DNA from: Eustoma russellianum
Lineage: Eukaryota > Streptophyta > Magnoliopsida > Gentianales > Gentianaceae
Length of the DNA stretch: 64,000 bases
Direction: 5' to 3'
Assembly: GCA_036186865.1 (NCBI GenBank)
Contig: AP025062.1
Coordinates: 12,648,940 to 12,712,939, forward strand
In this document: positions 53,163 to 64,000 of the stretch, in pieces
Layout of the letters: every line of letters begins with the position of its first letter
Numbering within the stretch: position 1 is the first letter of the stretch
The notes under the pieces: generated by a model
The model's database searches: none
What the model was told of the DNA's origin: nothing
The model's input: the letters and a program-made list of their open reading frames with translations, nothing else
Made by a program: the position numbers and the translations under genes

Positions 53163-54530
53163 TTGCTAAGAGAATTTGCGGTAATCTTTGCTTGGACTGC
53201 AGAGGATTTGCCAGGATTTCCAGCAACCTTAGCAGAGCATAAGTTGGAAGCTGATCCGCACATGAAGCCCATTAAGAGAAAAAAGAGAAATTTTGCCCTG
53301 GAGAGGATTCGAGTAATTGTAGAGGAGATTAAGAAACTCCTTGCGGCAAAATTTGTCGTTGAGGTTTTGTATCCAGTTTGGCTGGCTAATCCAGTGGTGG
53401 TTCCCAAGCCAGATCAAACCTAGAAAATGTGTATCGATTATACCGACTTCAATAAGGCATGCTCAAATGATTGCTATCCCTTGCCGAAAATTGACAGACT
53501 AGTAAACTCTACACTAGGCCATGAAGTTTTTGATTTTCTAGATGCCTTCAAAGGGTATCATCAGATAGCTATTGCCAAAGAGGATTAAGAAAAAATGTCT
53601 TTCATCACAGAGTCATTCACTTATTGTTATGTTAGCATGCCTTTTGGATTGAAGAATGCTGGGGCAACGTACTAAAGATTGGTAAATGCTCTGTTCAGCG
53701 AACGGATTGGGCGGATTATGGAAGTATATATAGATGATATTCTTATCAAGAGCAGGACTCTTGATCAGTATATACATAATTTAAGAGAAGTTTTTGTCAT
53801 TTTGAGAGATTCACGCATGAGGCTGAACCCAAAAAAATGTACCTTTGGGGTGCGCACTGGAAAATTTTTGGGATATATGGTTTCAAAAGATGGGGTGCAA
53901 GCTAATCCTGCTAAGATAGAAGCTCTGCAATCTATGCACCCACCTCGGAATATCAAAGAGGTCCAGCGACTCAAGGGCAGAATAGCCGCTTTGAGCAGAT
54001 TTTTATCTAAGTGTGTTGAGAAGTCGCTTCTTTTCTTTCAGATCTTAAAAACGAAAATCCCATTCTAGTGGGATGAACAGTGTTAGCAAGCTTTTGAAGA
54101 TTTAAAATCGTACTTGGCCAAGGCGCCCATGCTGACTTCACCTCTGCCCGTTGAAGCGTTGTACATATATTTGGCAGTCTGTCAAGAGGCAGTAAGTGCA
54201 GTTTTGCTCAGAGAGCAAGATGAAGTGCAGAGGCCGGTCTACTTGGTCAGTACGATTTTGCACGGGCCTGAGGTGCGATATTTTAATATAGAGAAAGTTA
54301 TCTTGGCACTCGTAATAGCGACAAGAAAATTGATGCCATATATGCAAGCTCATCCCATTGTAGTGGTCACGGACAGCATCTGAAGCAAATCCTAACGCTG
54401 CCGGACACGTCTGGTCGGGCCGCCAAACGGCCATAGAGCTTGCCGAGTATGACATCGAGTATAAGTCATGAACCTCGGTCAAAGCCCAGGCCTTAGCCAA
54501 CTTCTTGCAGAGGGGATGTCAATAGAGGAT
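53163..54530 (+). pseudogene. pol: Reverse transcriptase and RNase H of Tat element E
   Basis: One frame from 53163 holds FAVIFAWTAEDLPGF, MKPIKRKKRNFALERI, MCIDYTDFNKACSND, FKGYHQIAI, MPFGLKNAGATY, MEVYIDDILIKS (active-site Asp pair near 53733) and GKFLGYMVSKDGVQANP, then the RNase H-type PVYLVSTILHGPEVRYFNIE. Stops at 53421 (Trp position), 53586 and 53674 (Gln positions), 54066 and 54084, and a frameshift near 54377 before LKQILTLPDTSGRAAK. Most of the stops are explained by single C-to-T or G-to-A changes. Confidence 0.9.
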
Positions 54531-54544
54531 GAACCCCCATCTGA

Positions 54545-54960
54545 AAACGATTGGACTTTGTATGTGGACGGATCTTCTTCTTAAGATGGATGTGGAATGG
54601 GCCTCTTAACCATTAGTCTGAAGAAAGAGGAATTTGAGTATGCACTCTGATTTGACTTCGAATCCACAAATAACGAGGTGGAGTACGAAGCATTAATAGC
54701 GGGATTAAGTCTTGCCCAAAAGCTTGGGGCGCAGAGAATCACCTCACGAAGTGATTCCTAGCTCATTGTCTCCTAAGTCAATGGGAATTACGAGGCCAAG
54801 GAAGATAACATGAAGCGATATCTGGGCAAAGTGTAACAGCTCGGAGAAATGTTTGAACGCTTCGACATTGAACACATACCCAGGTCGGCAAATAAACGAG
54901 TCGACGTATTACCACACTTGGCTTCATCTGCCCCTACTGCATTTGGGGAAAAGGATAGTT
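54545..54960 (+). pseudogene. Second (archaeal-type) RNase H of Tat element E
   Basis: NDWTLYVDGSSS, then DGCGMGLLTIS, STNNEVEYEALIAGLSLAQKL and SDS..L correspond to the additional RNase H known in Tat-lineage elements, with the D, E and D acidic residues visible. ERFDIEHIPRSANKRVDVL follows. Stops at several points (after GSSS, after YAL, after SDS, after VS, after GKV). Confidence 0.82.
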
Positions 54961-55189
54961 GTAGAATTAATAAAACATCATGCCTTTGACGCCAACGAAG
55001 TGCTCCAGGCCAACTACCACGGTGCTTTGATGGATGAAATAGCCAATTTCTTAAGGCATGGAGTTCAGCCCACTGACAAGGCTGCCGTCAAAAAGCTACG
55101 ATTAAAGGCCTCTATGTAAGCTTTCTTTAATAATCATTTGTACAAAAAGTCTTTCCCGCAACCAGCTATGATGTGCCAGTGAAGAAGAG

Positions 55190-56255
55190 AGAGATTACAT
55201 TCTCAAAGAAATGCACATGGGTATTTGTTGAAGTAATTCAGGTGCACGTTCATTGGCGCGCAAATACCATCTCGCTGGTTATTATTGGCAAACTGTACAC
55301 CAGAATGCTGTAGAATTGGCTAAGAAGTGCCCGTCCTGTCAAACACATGCACCCATCTCTCACCGGTCCAGTCAAGATATGACTTCCATCGGCAACCCAT
55401 GGTCGTTCGTTCAATGGGGGATTGATATTTTAGGGCCCTACCCCGAGCACCAGGATCAGTAAAGTATTTGCTAGTGGTGATTGACTACTTTACCAAGTGG
55501 ATCAAGGTCGAGCCCTTGGCTAACATAACTGGGGACCAAGTGAAGAAATTTCTGTGGAAAAATATTATATGTCGCTTTGGCTTACCACAAATACTCATCT
55601 CCGACAATAGGAAACAGTTTGCGGACGACCTCGTTAAAGGTTGGTGTATTGAACTTCACATTGAACAGCGCTTCACCTTGGTAGCTCATTCTCAAGAAAA
55701 TGGGCAGGTTGAAATGGCTAACAGGGCCTTAAAAAAGGTCTAAGAAGACGCTTAGACCGAGCCGGAGCAGGTTGGGTGGATGAGTATCCAAGTGTATTAT
55801 AAACTTACTGAACTACACCTTCCAGTTCAACTAAAGAAACACCTTTCTCTTTAGTATACGGCACGGAGGTTATAATTCCAGATGAGATCGGGTCTCTATC
55901 AGCCCGGACCGACCATTACTCTGACCAAGTTAACAATCAAGAGCTACGCTTAAATCTAGATGAACTGGAGGAGAAAAGAGATCGAGCTTACATTCGAATG
56001 GCACAGTATAAAAACTTAATCGCCCAATATTACAATTTTCGAGTACACCCAAGGGCCTTTCACGTTGAAGACTTGGTTCTGCGCAACAACCTGGCGAGCC
56101 ACGCTGCGCCGTCAGGTACCTCTGACCCCAGGTGAGAAGGACTATATCGCATTGCTGAAATACGGTCTGCAGGAGCCTACAAGTTGCAGACCCTGGAGGA
56201 CAAGATGCTGCCACGAACTTGGCACTCTATGCACTTGAGGCTTTTTCATAAATGA
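55190..56255 (+). pseudogene. Integrase of Tat element E
   Basis: Zinc region with EMHMGIC (stop) SNSGARSLARKYHLAGYYW and CPSCQTHAP; core with WGIDILGPYPEH, VIDYFTKWIKVEPLA, LISDNRKQF (usual DNG is DNR) and HSQENGQVEMANR, giving the D, D, E set; later TPFSLVYGTEVIIPDEIG, and a C-terminus PRTWHSMHLRLFHK ending at TGA 56253-56255. Stops occur at 55225, 55459, 55741 and further on; the last part changes frame. Confidence 0.88.
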
Positions 56256-57056
56256 TGTATATACGTGTCATGTGTTATGCAATATATCTTATTTCCACTC
56301 CTTCAAGGTTCTAATGGTTATTCAACTAACCTTAGCAAAGCTCTAAATGCTAAGCAGGTCTTAGTATGTGGGACAGGGATCCCCGCTCAGCTTCAGTAGG
56401 TTTGAAGCGTGCTCCCATCGAGGGACTCAATTTGTGAACAGGTTTCATAAATACCCCAATAAAGGGATAAAGAGGTAAAACATGACAGAGTACATAAACC
56501 TCAGAAAAACCTAGCAGGACTAGGAAATGTTGCACTTCCTTAAGCGCTTAAAACTTAATTAGAACCTCCGGCAGACCCGAGGTTAAAATCTACACATAAC
56601 CTCCGGCAGAGCCGAGGTTAAAATAAGAAGGCTAAGCACTACTGCTATTTGAATTTAGCAGAGCTAAGCTGGAGAGCCTCGGCAGAGCTAAGATGGACTA
56701 GAAATATCCAAACTTTCAGTCCTGCCAGACATTTCCCCCAATTTCTCTCTTATTTATGAGCTAGCCCAACCTAGCAAGATGACAGGTTTATTTTGATTCA
56801 AGTCTGTGAACTTAATTCAAAATTTTAAACTCTTGACTACAGCAAGAATGCTGTCTTTGATGGCCTCGGCAATGCCTAGGTCAGAGACTTGTAGTTTTAA
56901 AGGGTGTTACCCAGCAACAAATTCTGAGTAGAAGAACAAAAAACACTTCGAAAATAAAAGTATAAGAATCATCCAGAACTGAAGAGCTTAGATTTTTCAT
57001 TAAAAGTGATCAGAAAATACAAAGGTCCCTATCGGACTTCTCTAAGGTGCCCTAAG
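56256..57056. other. 3' untranslated region of Tat element E
   Basis: No ORF of note. It contains a 36-bp imperfect direct repeat (CCTCCGGCAGA.CCGAGGTTAA at ~56565 and ~56601) and further AGCCTCGGCAGAGCTAAG-like pieces, a smaller version of the tandem-repeat zone of element D. Confidence 0.65.
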
Positions 57057-57688
57057 GTGAGCTCCACCCTTGAATTGTTCTAGTTGATCTTCAAACTCCT
57101 TTCGAGCCATGGAATTGTACAGCTCTGCAATCCGTGGGTGTTGTTTGTCCAAGTCAGGGAAGACCTCTGAGCAGACGTTGATTGCATGAGCCTGTCCGAT
57201 CTCCATCACTTGATTTTGCAAGATCATTGTCTAAGAAAAACTCCAACTGCCTGAACTCAGAAACAGCTCCCCTGTGAATGTCTTCAGCTTGCTGTTCCAA
57301 TTGCTGAGTCACATCAGCCTTGCTCTTCGTTTCGCTCTCCAACTCCTGCTGACAAACTCCAACTGAGAACGAGTTTGTGAGAACGTCATCTCCATGTCTG
57401 CAACCACGTCCTGTAACTCATCTATCTTGGAGTTTGCAGTAGCGAGGCGGGTGTCGGACTCTTCTTTTCCTTCTGGAAAATTAGAATTCTCAGAGTCCAA
57501 GGTCGACACTTCAGACTTCAATGTGGCAACCTATGCTTCAAGTTCTTCCATCCTAGTCTTTAGAGGCTTCACCTCTTCAGCCAACTTGGAGTAATCTCTT
57601 TGGACCTCAGCATGCTTTTCACATACGCTAACTAAACTTTTCGCAACTCTTCAATCCGTCTGAGGTAATTATACTCTTGGGCTCAGAT

Positions 57689-57758
57689 CTGCACCACTCA
57701 AGACAAGTCAGCAAAACACTTATAATGAATGCTAAGTTGAAAGAGTTGAGACACTTAC
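57689..57758 (-). other. Intron-like segment in antisense gene (70 bp)
   Basis: Minus-strand donor TTG|GTAAGTGTC at 57758, acceptor GTGGTGCAG at 57689. It lies between LEEAYQSLQSNLVL and AQEYNYLRRIEELRK in phase 0. Confidence 0.75.
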
Positions 57759-58150
57759 CAAAACCAAGTTACTTTGGAGGCTTTGATACGCCTCCTCCAA
57801 GTCCGTACGGTTCAACCTATCCCAATCGTTTGGCAAAACTAAGATATCAAGCATTTTCCTTGCTACCTTGGTGTGCATAGCAGTTTCACGAGTATAGAAA
57901 CTCACAAGTCTTTTGAATAGCTTGGGTGCCCCAGTGGAAGCCCCAACTTCGGGGGCTTTACCCTTATCTCTGTGCTGACTTGACGTATCGGCATTCCCCC
58001 CTTCTTTAGGGGTTGCCCTCAGTTCAGCTGTAGCAGGGGTCGCCTCGATTTTGGTAGCAGCTGCAGGCATACCTAAAAGTGGAGCAACAGCTTCCCCTCA
58101 ATACTCAAAGACCGCAGGTTGGCCTAAATTGGACCCGTAGAAGTGTCAAC

Positions 58151-58235
58151 TGCGTCGAAAAGTATGAATTAAGATGCTCATCCACGGAAGAAATATATAA
58201 GGCAAATCCAACCTAGCCTTACAAGTGAAAAATAC
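58151..58235 (-). other. Intron-like segment in antisense gene (85 bp)
   Basis: Minus-strand donor CCCAG|GTATTTTTC at 58235, acceptor TTCGACGCAG at 58151, with a CTTAATTC branch-like motif. It follows the GAGQQEIDP coding block. Confidence 0.65.
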
Positions 58236-59761
58236 CTGGGTCAATTTCTTGCTGACCAGCCCCAGCAGGAGCAGTCTCGGCAGGAGCTACTTGCACATTA
58301 GGATTGGGAGCCCCAACCGGAGCCTGATCCGAAGAAGACTGATCCCCTTCTGTCGTGGCTCTCTTCCTAGAAGCCAGCACCCTCATCCGAGCTACTATGC
58401 TAGATGTCATTGCTCTTGCGATTTTCCTATCAGAAATATTAAAATTCTGTAGGTAAAAGCAGAGAAAGGGAACAAGGGTAAAAATACCTACCCTCAATGA
58501 CCTGTGAATTTGCCTGGCTAAGTCACTGGAAACATGGGCCAGACGCCAAATGGTCCAGTTCGGCAGCTTCCAGGACCGACCTGTCCACCTTCCACCAGTC
58601 AGCAGCCACTGGCAAGCTTAGAAGTCTGGATGCTTCATCGTAGAATTCTCTGCTCGGCCTCAGATTATTAGCTCTAACAGCCTTCCTGAGCTCAGCGTCA
58701 GGCAGACCTACTTTCTTAATAAAGAAAAAATGGCCTTTCCATCTTTTGGTAAAGGTTAGGATGTTTATGGCATGGTTATATTTTTTATTAGGAAATCTCC
58801 TACTGAAATAGAACCAACTCTCTATGGATTAACAAATAAACATCCCGGAATGTCTTAAGGTCAAATGCAACCTTGGCTGCCCTCAAATAAAGCAAAAAAA
58901 CAGGCAACCAACTTCAGGCCATTGGGCATAACTGGAGGCAACCTAAACCTATAAAACTGGAGAATTTGGTAAAGAGGATTGGGAATGGGAAGTCAAAAAC
59001 CGGATTCGAAATATTTTTCATAAACTGCTTTGTACCCCAAAGGTGGATCGTAGGCAGATTGGCCAAGAAGGGGAAGAATGGAGGCAAATAAATCCCTATC
59101 TATTCTATAAACTTCACACAAGCGTGAAAGTTCAATACCCTTCAAGGTACATGCTGAACCTTGCACCGCCACAGACGCAGCCCCTATAAGTTGAAATAGG
59201 GGTACTTTGGTCACCGAAACCACCACAGAGGGTGCACCGGCGGGACGTAGCCTCCGTAAAGGACGGTTGTCTCCACTAGAACTCGTCCCCACCGGAAGTA
59301 GGTGAAGCAACACCATCATTTCTCTCGAAACCCGTAGAATATGAGCCTGTCTCCGAAATATTCTTAGAATAAGCAGAAGAAGAAATGATTGCCATGATAG
59401 AGATGAAAGCTTATAGGAAGATGAAAAGAGAAGAGAAGTTGTCGCCGGAATGGAGGAACAGGAGACCACCGGAGATGAAAACGAAAGAGTACTCTGATAA
59501 ATAAATAGTAACAAGTAAAAAATGAGCCCCACCACCAAAAAGACGGAGCCTTTAAAGATAGGGATTCGAAGTGACCCAATGCTTCGAATCTTCCCCCGTC
59601 AAAAATTTCAACTGTTGAAAAGTAATGATTACCGCTTCGTAATATGCGCCAGCATTAAATACTCTTCGCAGCACAATTGAAATTAGACACGTCACCAACA
59701 TACAAGAACAGATTAGTCTACCCTCGCCATTCAGCTCGGCCAAGCTAATCTGGAGGCAAAG

Positions 59762-60666
59762 TGATGAGGCTAGAACCGAGCTGCTGAATACGACAAAGGG
59801 CTCCCATGTCAGTCTGTGACGGTCAACGTAAGTCAAGATCGGGCTGCCACCTGCCCGCCAAGTTCCACCTCAGCATCAGACCTTAGACTGGTCCATCTCG
59901 GCAAACCCAACTTCTCTTGAAGAGTCCCAGATGAGACTGTGAGGCCGAGGCACAAGCTCAGCCTCGGCCCCACATCACCTCGACAAGGGGGCCGAAGTCA
60001 CTTCAAGCTTCATGCAGAGAGTTTAGTTTGGTATGATTAACCTGATCAGCCAGCCTCAGCTTCCACATAGCCGATTAATCTCGTATTGTTAGCTTGGCTA
60101 GTTTACCTTCCCTCAGTCAGCTCAGTCCTCAAGTAGTAAAAAAAGGCATTTACCGAAAGCCACTGCTGACCTTGGCCCGGGCACATCAATATGCTCCTGT
60201 CAGGTATCAAACGGAGCACAAGGTTAAAGCTATCGCCACATGTCTAACATGCAGAAGCACACAACACCATTGCTGGCTAACACGTGTCACAAATACAATA
60301 ATTGAATCATCCATTGGATGCTCTAGGCACATAAAAACAAAGGAAGAAAGGAACAAGAGGGACAAGTCCAAGAAAATCAATACAGAATTTTCACCACCCT
60401 TTGATCATCTTCTTCACCGTAAAAAAGGAGAAAAGATCAGGTTTTACTTGAAACACTAAACTTTTCCAGCTTGGATATACTATCTTAATCATGCCCATAA
60501 CTGACTAGAGCGTCGGAGGGCCTTACCGAGGACCATAGTCCTCGGGTCCTCTAACGGTATTCTCTGCGCAAGCCGGCAAGAGAGTCATCATCAGCCCTTA
60601 ACGGAGACTTGACGGCGTTACTCTCTCGGGTCATCTCAGATCCTTGGCGAAGATCCAACTTCACCA
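59762..60666 (+). repeat. 3' LTR of Tat element E (905 bp)
   Basis: TGATGAGGCTAG to ATCCAACTTCACCA, preceded by TCTGGAGGCAAAG as a likely purine tract. Confidence 0.92.
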
Positions 60667-61625
60667 GTAAGTATAGGATAGTTGTGGATCCTTAATACAA
60701 TTAGCCACTGTGCTTTTATTTGACATGTAAATATTTATGTCGTAATTTCATTTTATTTTTCTACAAGTTAATTGCTTCTTATCAGTTCGCATAGCAATCT
60801 AAACCCACTCTTCATAGAAAAGAAGTCTAATGTATATATCAGACGTTTTATTTGATGATTCATGCGTCCATATACTTGTGTCATCTCTCTGAAAAAATTC
60901 ATCCCAATAACTTAACATTGCATCAGGTCAATTAGATTATAATGTGACAGTAGAATTGTACAGGTATAATGGATAAAATTGACGTATATACTTTTATATT
61001 CCTAAGTCTGATGATATTTCATCATCTTAGGGTAAGAATGTTTTTCTTTTGAGGTTAGCTGCAGAATTCTTCAATACCTAACGTGAACGAAATAAACAAG
61101 TGAATTTGGCTGTTTAGTGACCTATAGATGCGCAAGCCAACTTCTGGTACATACGGAAAACGGGGATCTTGAAGTATCGTAAGGGGAAAATGCCATTCAA
61201 AAGTATTTTCCAACCTTAAATAATTACCTGGACGTGAACTCATGATTGCGTGAATTTATATATTATATTCCGGTTCTTAAAATGCAAAATAAGTCAACTG
61301 TGCCAGAAAGAAAACTGATTTATGTATAATAGATTGCAGGTGGCTGAGGTCTATATCATTTTAAAAAAAAATTTATACGATAAAAATTCTTCTGCGTTCA
61401 AATTTCGTAAAACGTCTTCATCCTCTAGAAGTCGTACTTTGGCTCTGTGGACTAAATTAGTAGCCACTATTTAATGAATGGATTTGCTTTTATTTCCATT
61501 AGCCTATTAGGAGATTATGTCGATTTTTTTAGATATCAAATATGTATGTTTTACTACTTATTCTATATATTTCCAAAATTTGTGTAAGTTTCGATGGGTA
61601 TATACAAATAACATCATCCGAAGAG
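60667..61625. other. AT-rich sequence without recognised gene
   Basis: No coding signal or recognised repeat except the 61005-61095 stretch related to 51067-51160. Confidence 0.6.
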
Positions 61626-62340
61626 ACATGAGAAGACTCCTCGTCCATTTAAACATGTGGACGGTGTGTACAATTCTCATCTCACTTTCATCGCCTCCTC
61701 ATGCTTTTCTCTCCTGCCTCCATTTTCGTTTCTATCAATTGTGATACAAAGATGAGAACATCAGGCAACAAAGAGGACTCCCCCAACCCACCCCTTATTC
61801 AAATCAAAAGATATTGCGTGCGACATGGGTTATGTAACTATTTCAATTAAAGAAAAATTCGTTATCAAGTTAGTTAAAATGTCGTCAAAAGTTGACTAAT
61901 TTACAATCAAAGAAATTCAATAATTATTTTGAAGCTGTTACACGAAGCCAAAATGCTACTTTGTATGAATATCACATATTAAATTCTATGTGTCCAAGAG
62001 GTGGCCTCTGTATTTAAGTTCACACGTTTATTGAGGTGGAATATAATAACCTACACTATTCTTTTCCTCCAAGAGCATGACTTAAGCAAGCGGAAGCTTT
62101 CATACTTGGCGATTAATTTTCAATAGGGAACAAATTGTAAGAAAATTTTATGGTGGTAACTGAATAAATCTCGCTAATTACTTAATCATCAACAGGAAAT
62201 ACAATAATTGAAGGCAACACTTTCACATTGCATAATTATCATTGTCATATGTTAGTCTTTATCTAATTGGTCTATAAATACGTAGTAGTTATTCATGGAC
62301 GGCCATACAACAACAACAACAATACCTTATTGCCTTAACA
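61626..62340. repeat. First copy of ~716-bp duplication next to assembly gap
   Basis: 715 bp, from ACATGAGAAGACTCC to CAATACCTTATTGCCTTAACA, repeated at 62351-63067 with only two single-base homopolymer length differences (near 61800 and 62062). A CAA microsatellite lies near the end. Confidence 0.95.
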
Positions 62341-62350
62341 NNNNNNNNNN
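62341..62350. other. Assembly gap (10 N)
   Basis: Ten N bases; true length unknown. Confidence 1.
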
Positions 62351-63067
62351 ACATGAGAAGACTCCTCGTCCATTTAAACATGTGGACGGTGTGTACAATT
62401 CTCATCTCACTTTCATCGCCTCCTCATGCTTTTCTCTCCTGCCTCCATTTTCGTTTCTATCAATTGTGATACAAAGATGAGAACATCAGGCAACAAAGAG
62501 GACTCCCCCAACCCACCCCTTATTCAAAATCAAAAGATATTGCGTGCGACATGGGTTATGTAACTATTTCAATTAAAGAAAAATTCGTTATCAAGTTAGT
62601 TAAAATGTCGTCAAAAGTTGACTAATTTACAATCAAAGAAATTCAATAATTATTTTGAAGCTGTTACACGAAGCCAAAATGCTACTTTGTATGAATATCA
62701 CATATTAAATTCTATGTGTCCAAGAGGTGGCCTCTGTATTTAAGTTCACACGTTTATTGAGGTGGAATATAATAACCTACACTATTCTTTTTCCTCCAAG
62801 AGCATGACTTAAGCAAGCGGAAGCTTTCATACTTGGCGATTAATTTTCAATAGGGAACAAATTGTAAGAAAATTTTATGGTGGTAACTGAATAAATCTCG
62901 CTAATTACTTAATCATCAACAGGAAATACAATAATTGAAGGCAACACTTTCACATTGCATAATTATCATTGTCATATGTTAGTCTTTATCTAATTGGTCT
63001 ATAAATACGTAGTAGTTATTCATGGACGGCCATACAACAACAACAACAATACCTTATTGCCTTAACA
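62351..63067. repeat. Second copy of ~716-bp duplication
   Basis: 717 bp, see first copy. Its right end continues into a 17-bp hairpin (63070-63086). Confidence 0.95.
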
Positions 63068-63470
63068 TCTCCCGTCTATGACGGGACGGCCATAAAGTTT
63101 ACGAAATTTTTAAGCCCTCGTGATTGATATTGAGGATCTATTGGTCTGTGCACCTTAGATTTGTAAACAAGAAATAATAGATACCTGACGCAATAGAGTA
63201 GAATATAAGAAAACGCCAAACGTGCATAAATATTCATCTTTTTAGAATTAAGTTTAGCGGATTGTTTTTTATTTTTATTTCACTATTTAACAATTAGAAC
63301 CTAGTCACTTGTAATTACTTCAATTCTGTAACAAAATTTAGATATTTTTAGGTGAAATGCAAATTTGTATTACCTGAATGTCAAAACATCAAGGGATATA
63401 TCTCATACAATAGCCCTACTTATAGATCGGCCAGCCAATCTACATGCACTGTTTAGTAATGTAAGCTATT
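63068..63470. other. AT-rich sequence without recognised gene
   Basis: Starts with the hairpin TCCCGTC-TAT-GACGGGA (63070-63086). The remainder may be the 3' untranslated part of the antisense LINE-like remnant to its right. No other feature seen. Confidence 0.5.
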
Positions 63471-63999
63471 TTAAACAATAGTAGCATCGCCTATGTCTAA
63501 AATATGGGAGAAGAGCTTATACATTACTCTGTACACATTAGTGTATATTCTATATACTACATCCTTAGATACAAAAACTGTATTTTCAAAAATGTATCTA
63601 TTTCGCGTCTGCCATATGTGATAAACCGTAGCTGCCAAGACAATTTTCCTGCCTTCGCTTTGAGTGCCTTCACTTTTAATTTGCGTGAGCCCAAGCCAGC
63701 AATCTATGGACTGTAGTAAGTCCCTATTGGAAGCCCAAGCCATGTTGAAATGGAGTTCCAAACATGCCTGGTGACCGAACACGAGAAGAAGAGGTGACGT
63801 AATATCTCTTGTCCTGCGAGCATAGCTGGCATGCAGTATCGTTCATGTATACTAGCCTGTCTTTTGTGGCCATCTTGTTCAGCCCACACAGCCATAGTGT
63901 AACGAGTGCTTGGGGGTCACAGCTGAATCCCATACTATTTTTGCCCAATTGACTTTCTTGCCTTTCTCCCTGAAGTGGTTATATGCCAGATGAGGTTTA
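63471..63999 (-). pseudogene. 3' end of a non-LTR (LINE-type) retroelement or RT-derived pseudogene
   Basis: Minus-strand reading in two frames: ..LVYMNDTACQLCSQD, a frameshift near 63800, then HLFFSCSVTRHVWNSISTWLGL and IVLAATVYHIWQTRNRYIFEN, ending IGDATIV at 63471. The C-x2-C ... H-L-F-F-x-C ... H-V-W series and the W-x2-RN-x3-F tail are those of the zinc-binding region (zf-RVT) and C-terminus found after the RT in plant LINEs. The RT itself would lie beyond the window edge. Frameshifted, hence a remnant. Confidence 0.75.
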
Positions 64000-64000
64000 A

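Larger units (their letters stand above)
57057..59395 (-). pseudogene. Antisense gene of Tat element E (putative gypsy-type transposon protein family, coiled coil)
   Basis: Read on the minus strand from ATG 59395 (MAIISSSAYSKNISETGS) toward pol. After a frameshift near 59280 it reads ELSRLCEVYRIDRDLFASIL, AYDPPLGYKAVYEKYFESGF (TGA) LPIPNLLYQILQFYRFRLPP, NGLKLVACFFALFEGSQG, SWFYFSRRFPNK and RWKGHFFFIKKVGLPD. This series is what I know from the plant family named 'putative gypsy type transposon' (Transposase_28). An acidic/Ala-rich linker and a coiled coil follow (EEVKPLKTRMEELEA, KIDELQDVVADMEMTF), ending ..EQFKGGAHLRAP at 57057. Two GT-AG gaps, 58235-58151 (85 bp) and 57758-57689 (70 bp), separate readable blocks. 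Several stops and frameshifts make it a pseudogene. Function of the family is unknown to me. Confidence 0.72.
51268..60666 (+). mobile_element. Degenerate Tat-type gypsy element E with antisense gene
   Basis: 9.4 kb with 910- and 905-bp LTRs (~10% apart by eye) and imperfect flanking GTAAAG/GTAAG. Order: LTR, PBS, very short leader, protease, RT-RNase H, second RNase H, integrase, 3' untranslated region, antisense gene, LTR. Gag is missing: only ~220 bp separate PBS and protease. Every coding part has stops or frameshifts. Confidence 0.9.

Noticed and set aside
58447..58491. 45-bp GT-AG gap in the antisense gene of element E
   Set aside because: Too short for a plant intron and divisible by three with an open frame through it; not counted.
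63070..63086. 7-bp stem hairpin as a bacterial-type terminator
   Set aside because: Plant nuclear DNA and no adjoining gene; noted only as a possible cause of the assembly gap.

Overview
This is nuclear plant DNA from an angiosperm, probably a eudicot, although the family cannot be told from the sequence. It is a repeat-rich, gene-poor interval built almost wholly of nested LTR retrotransposons (Ty1/copia and Ty3/gypsy). No host protein gene, tRNA, rRNA or CRISPR array could be supported. The only complete coding sequence is the gag-pol ORF of a young copia element at 42326-46309. All other coding signal is broken retroelement sequence.

Layout. 1-552: diverged antisense copia LTR. 553-4332: pieces of chromovirus-type LTRs, a 78-bp tandem duplication, and an antisense SIRE-type LTR. 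4333-31662: a SIRE-type copia element (5' LTR, gag, a piece of RNase H, 3' LTR). Its middle is replaced by the right-hand parts of three chromoviruses: A (8490-13885), B (13886-25256, the best preserved, with chromodomain) and C (25257-29630). The order fits A inserted in the 5' LTR of B, B in the pol of C, and C in the SIRE RNase H, followed by one deletion from SIRE gag into A. 31663-49731: chromovirus LTRs G (+), K (+) and F (-). F looks like a ~4.06-kb solo LTR, interrupted by Tat-type element D (35057-40181, TSD CATGA) and by the intact copia element (40926-48158, TSD GAATG). 49732-50457: probable small Helitron. 51268-60666: degenerate Tat-type element E with an antisense, apparently intron-bearing gene. 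60667-63999: AT-rich DNA, a ~716-bp false-looking duplication on both sides of a 10-N gap, and the 3' end of an antisense LINE-like pseudogene.

Points of most interest. (1) Chromovirus B carries two short GT-AG intron-like segments in gag-pol (74 and 67 bp) whose removal restores the reading frame. The first lies exactly at the gag/protease boundary and contains a stop codon, which suggests a splicing switch between Gag and Gag-Pol. Element C has a third one (67 bp) at an RNase H codon that is uninterrupted in B. (2) Several divergent chromovirus LTRs (A, B, F, G, K; C with a degraded site) share a layout of leader, splice donor, long intron, acceptor and a tiny acidic terminal ORF, so the LTR itself seems to hold a spliced 5'-UTR intron. 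(3) Tat element E carries an antisense gene resembling the 'putative gypsy type transposon' family with coiled coils, and Tat element D has an antisense TATA-to-AATAAA unit in the equivalent place. All statements come from reading the sequence by eye. No alignment or database search was run.
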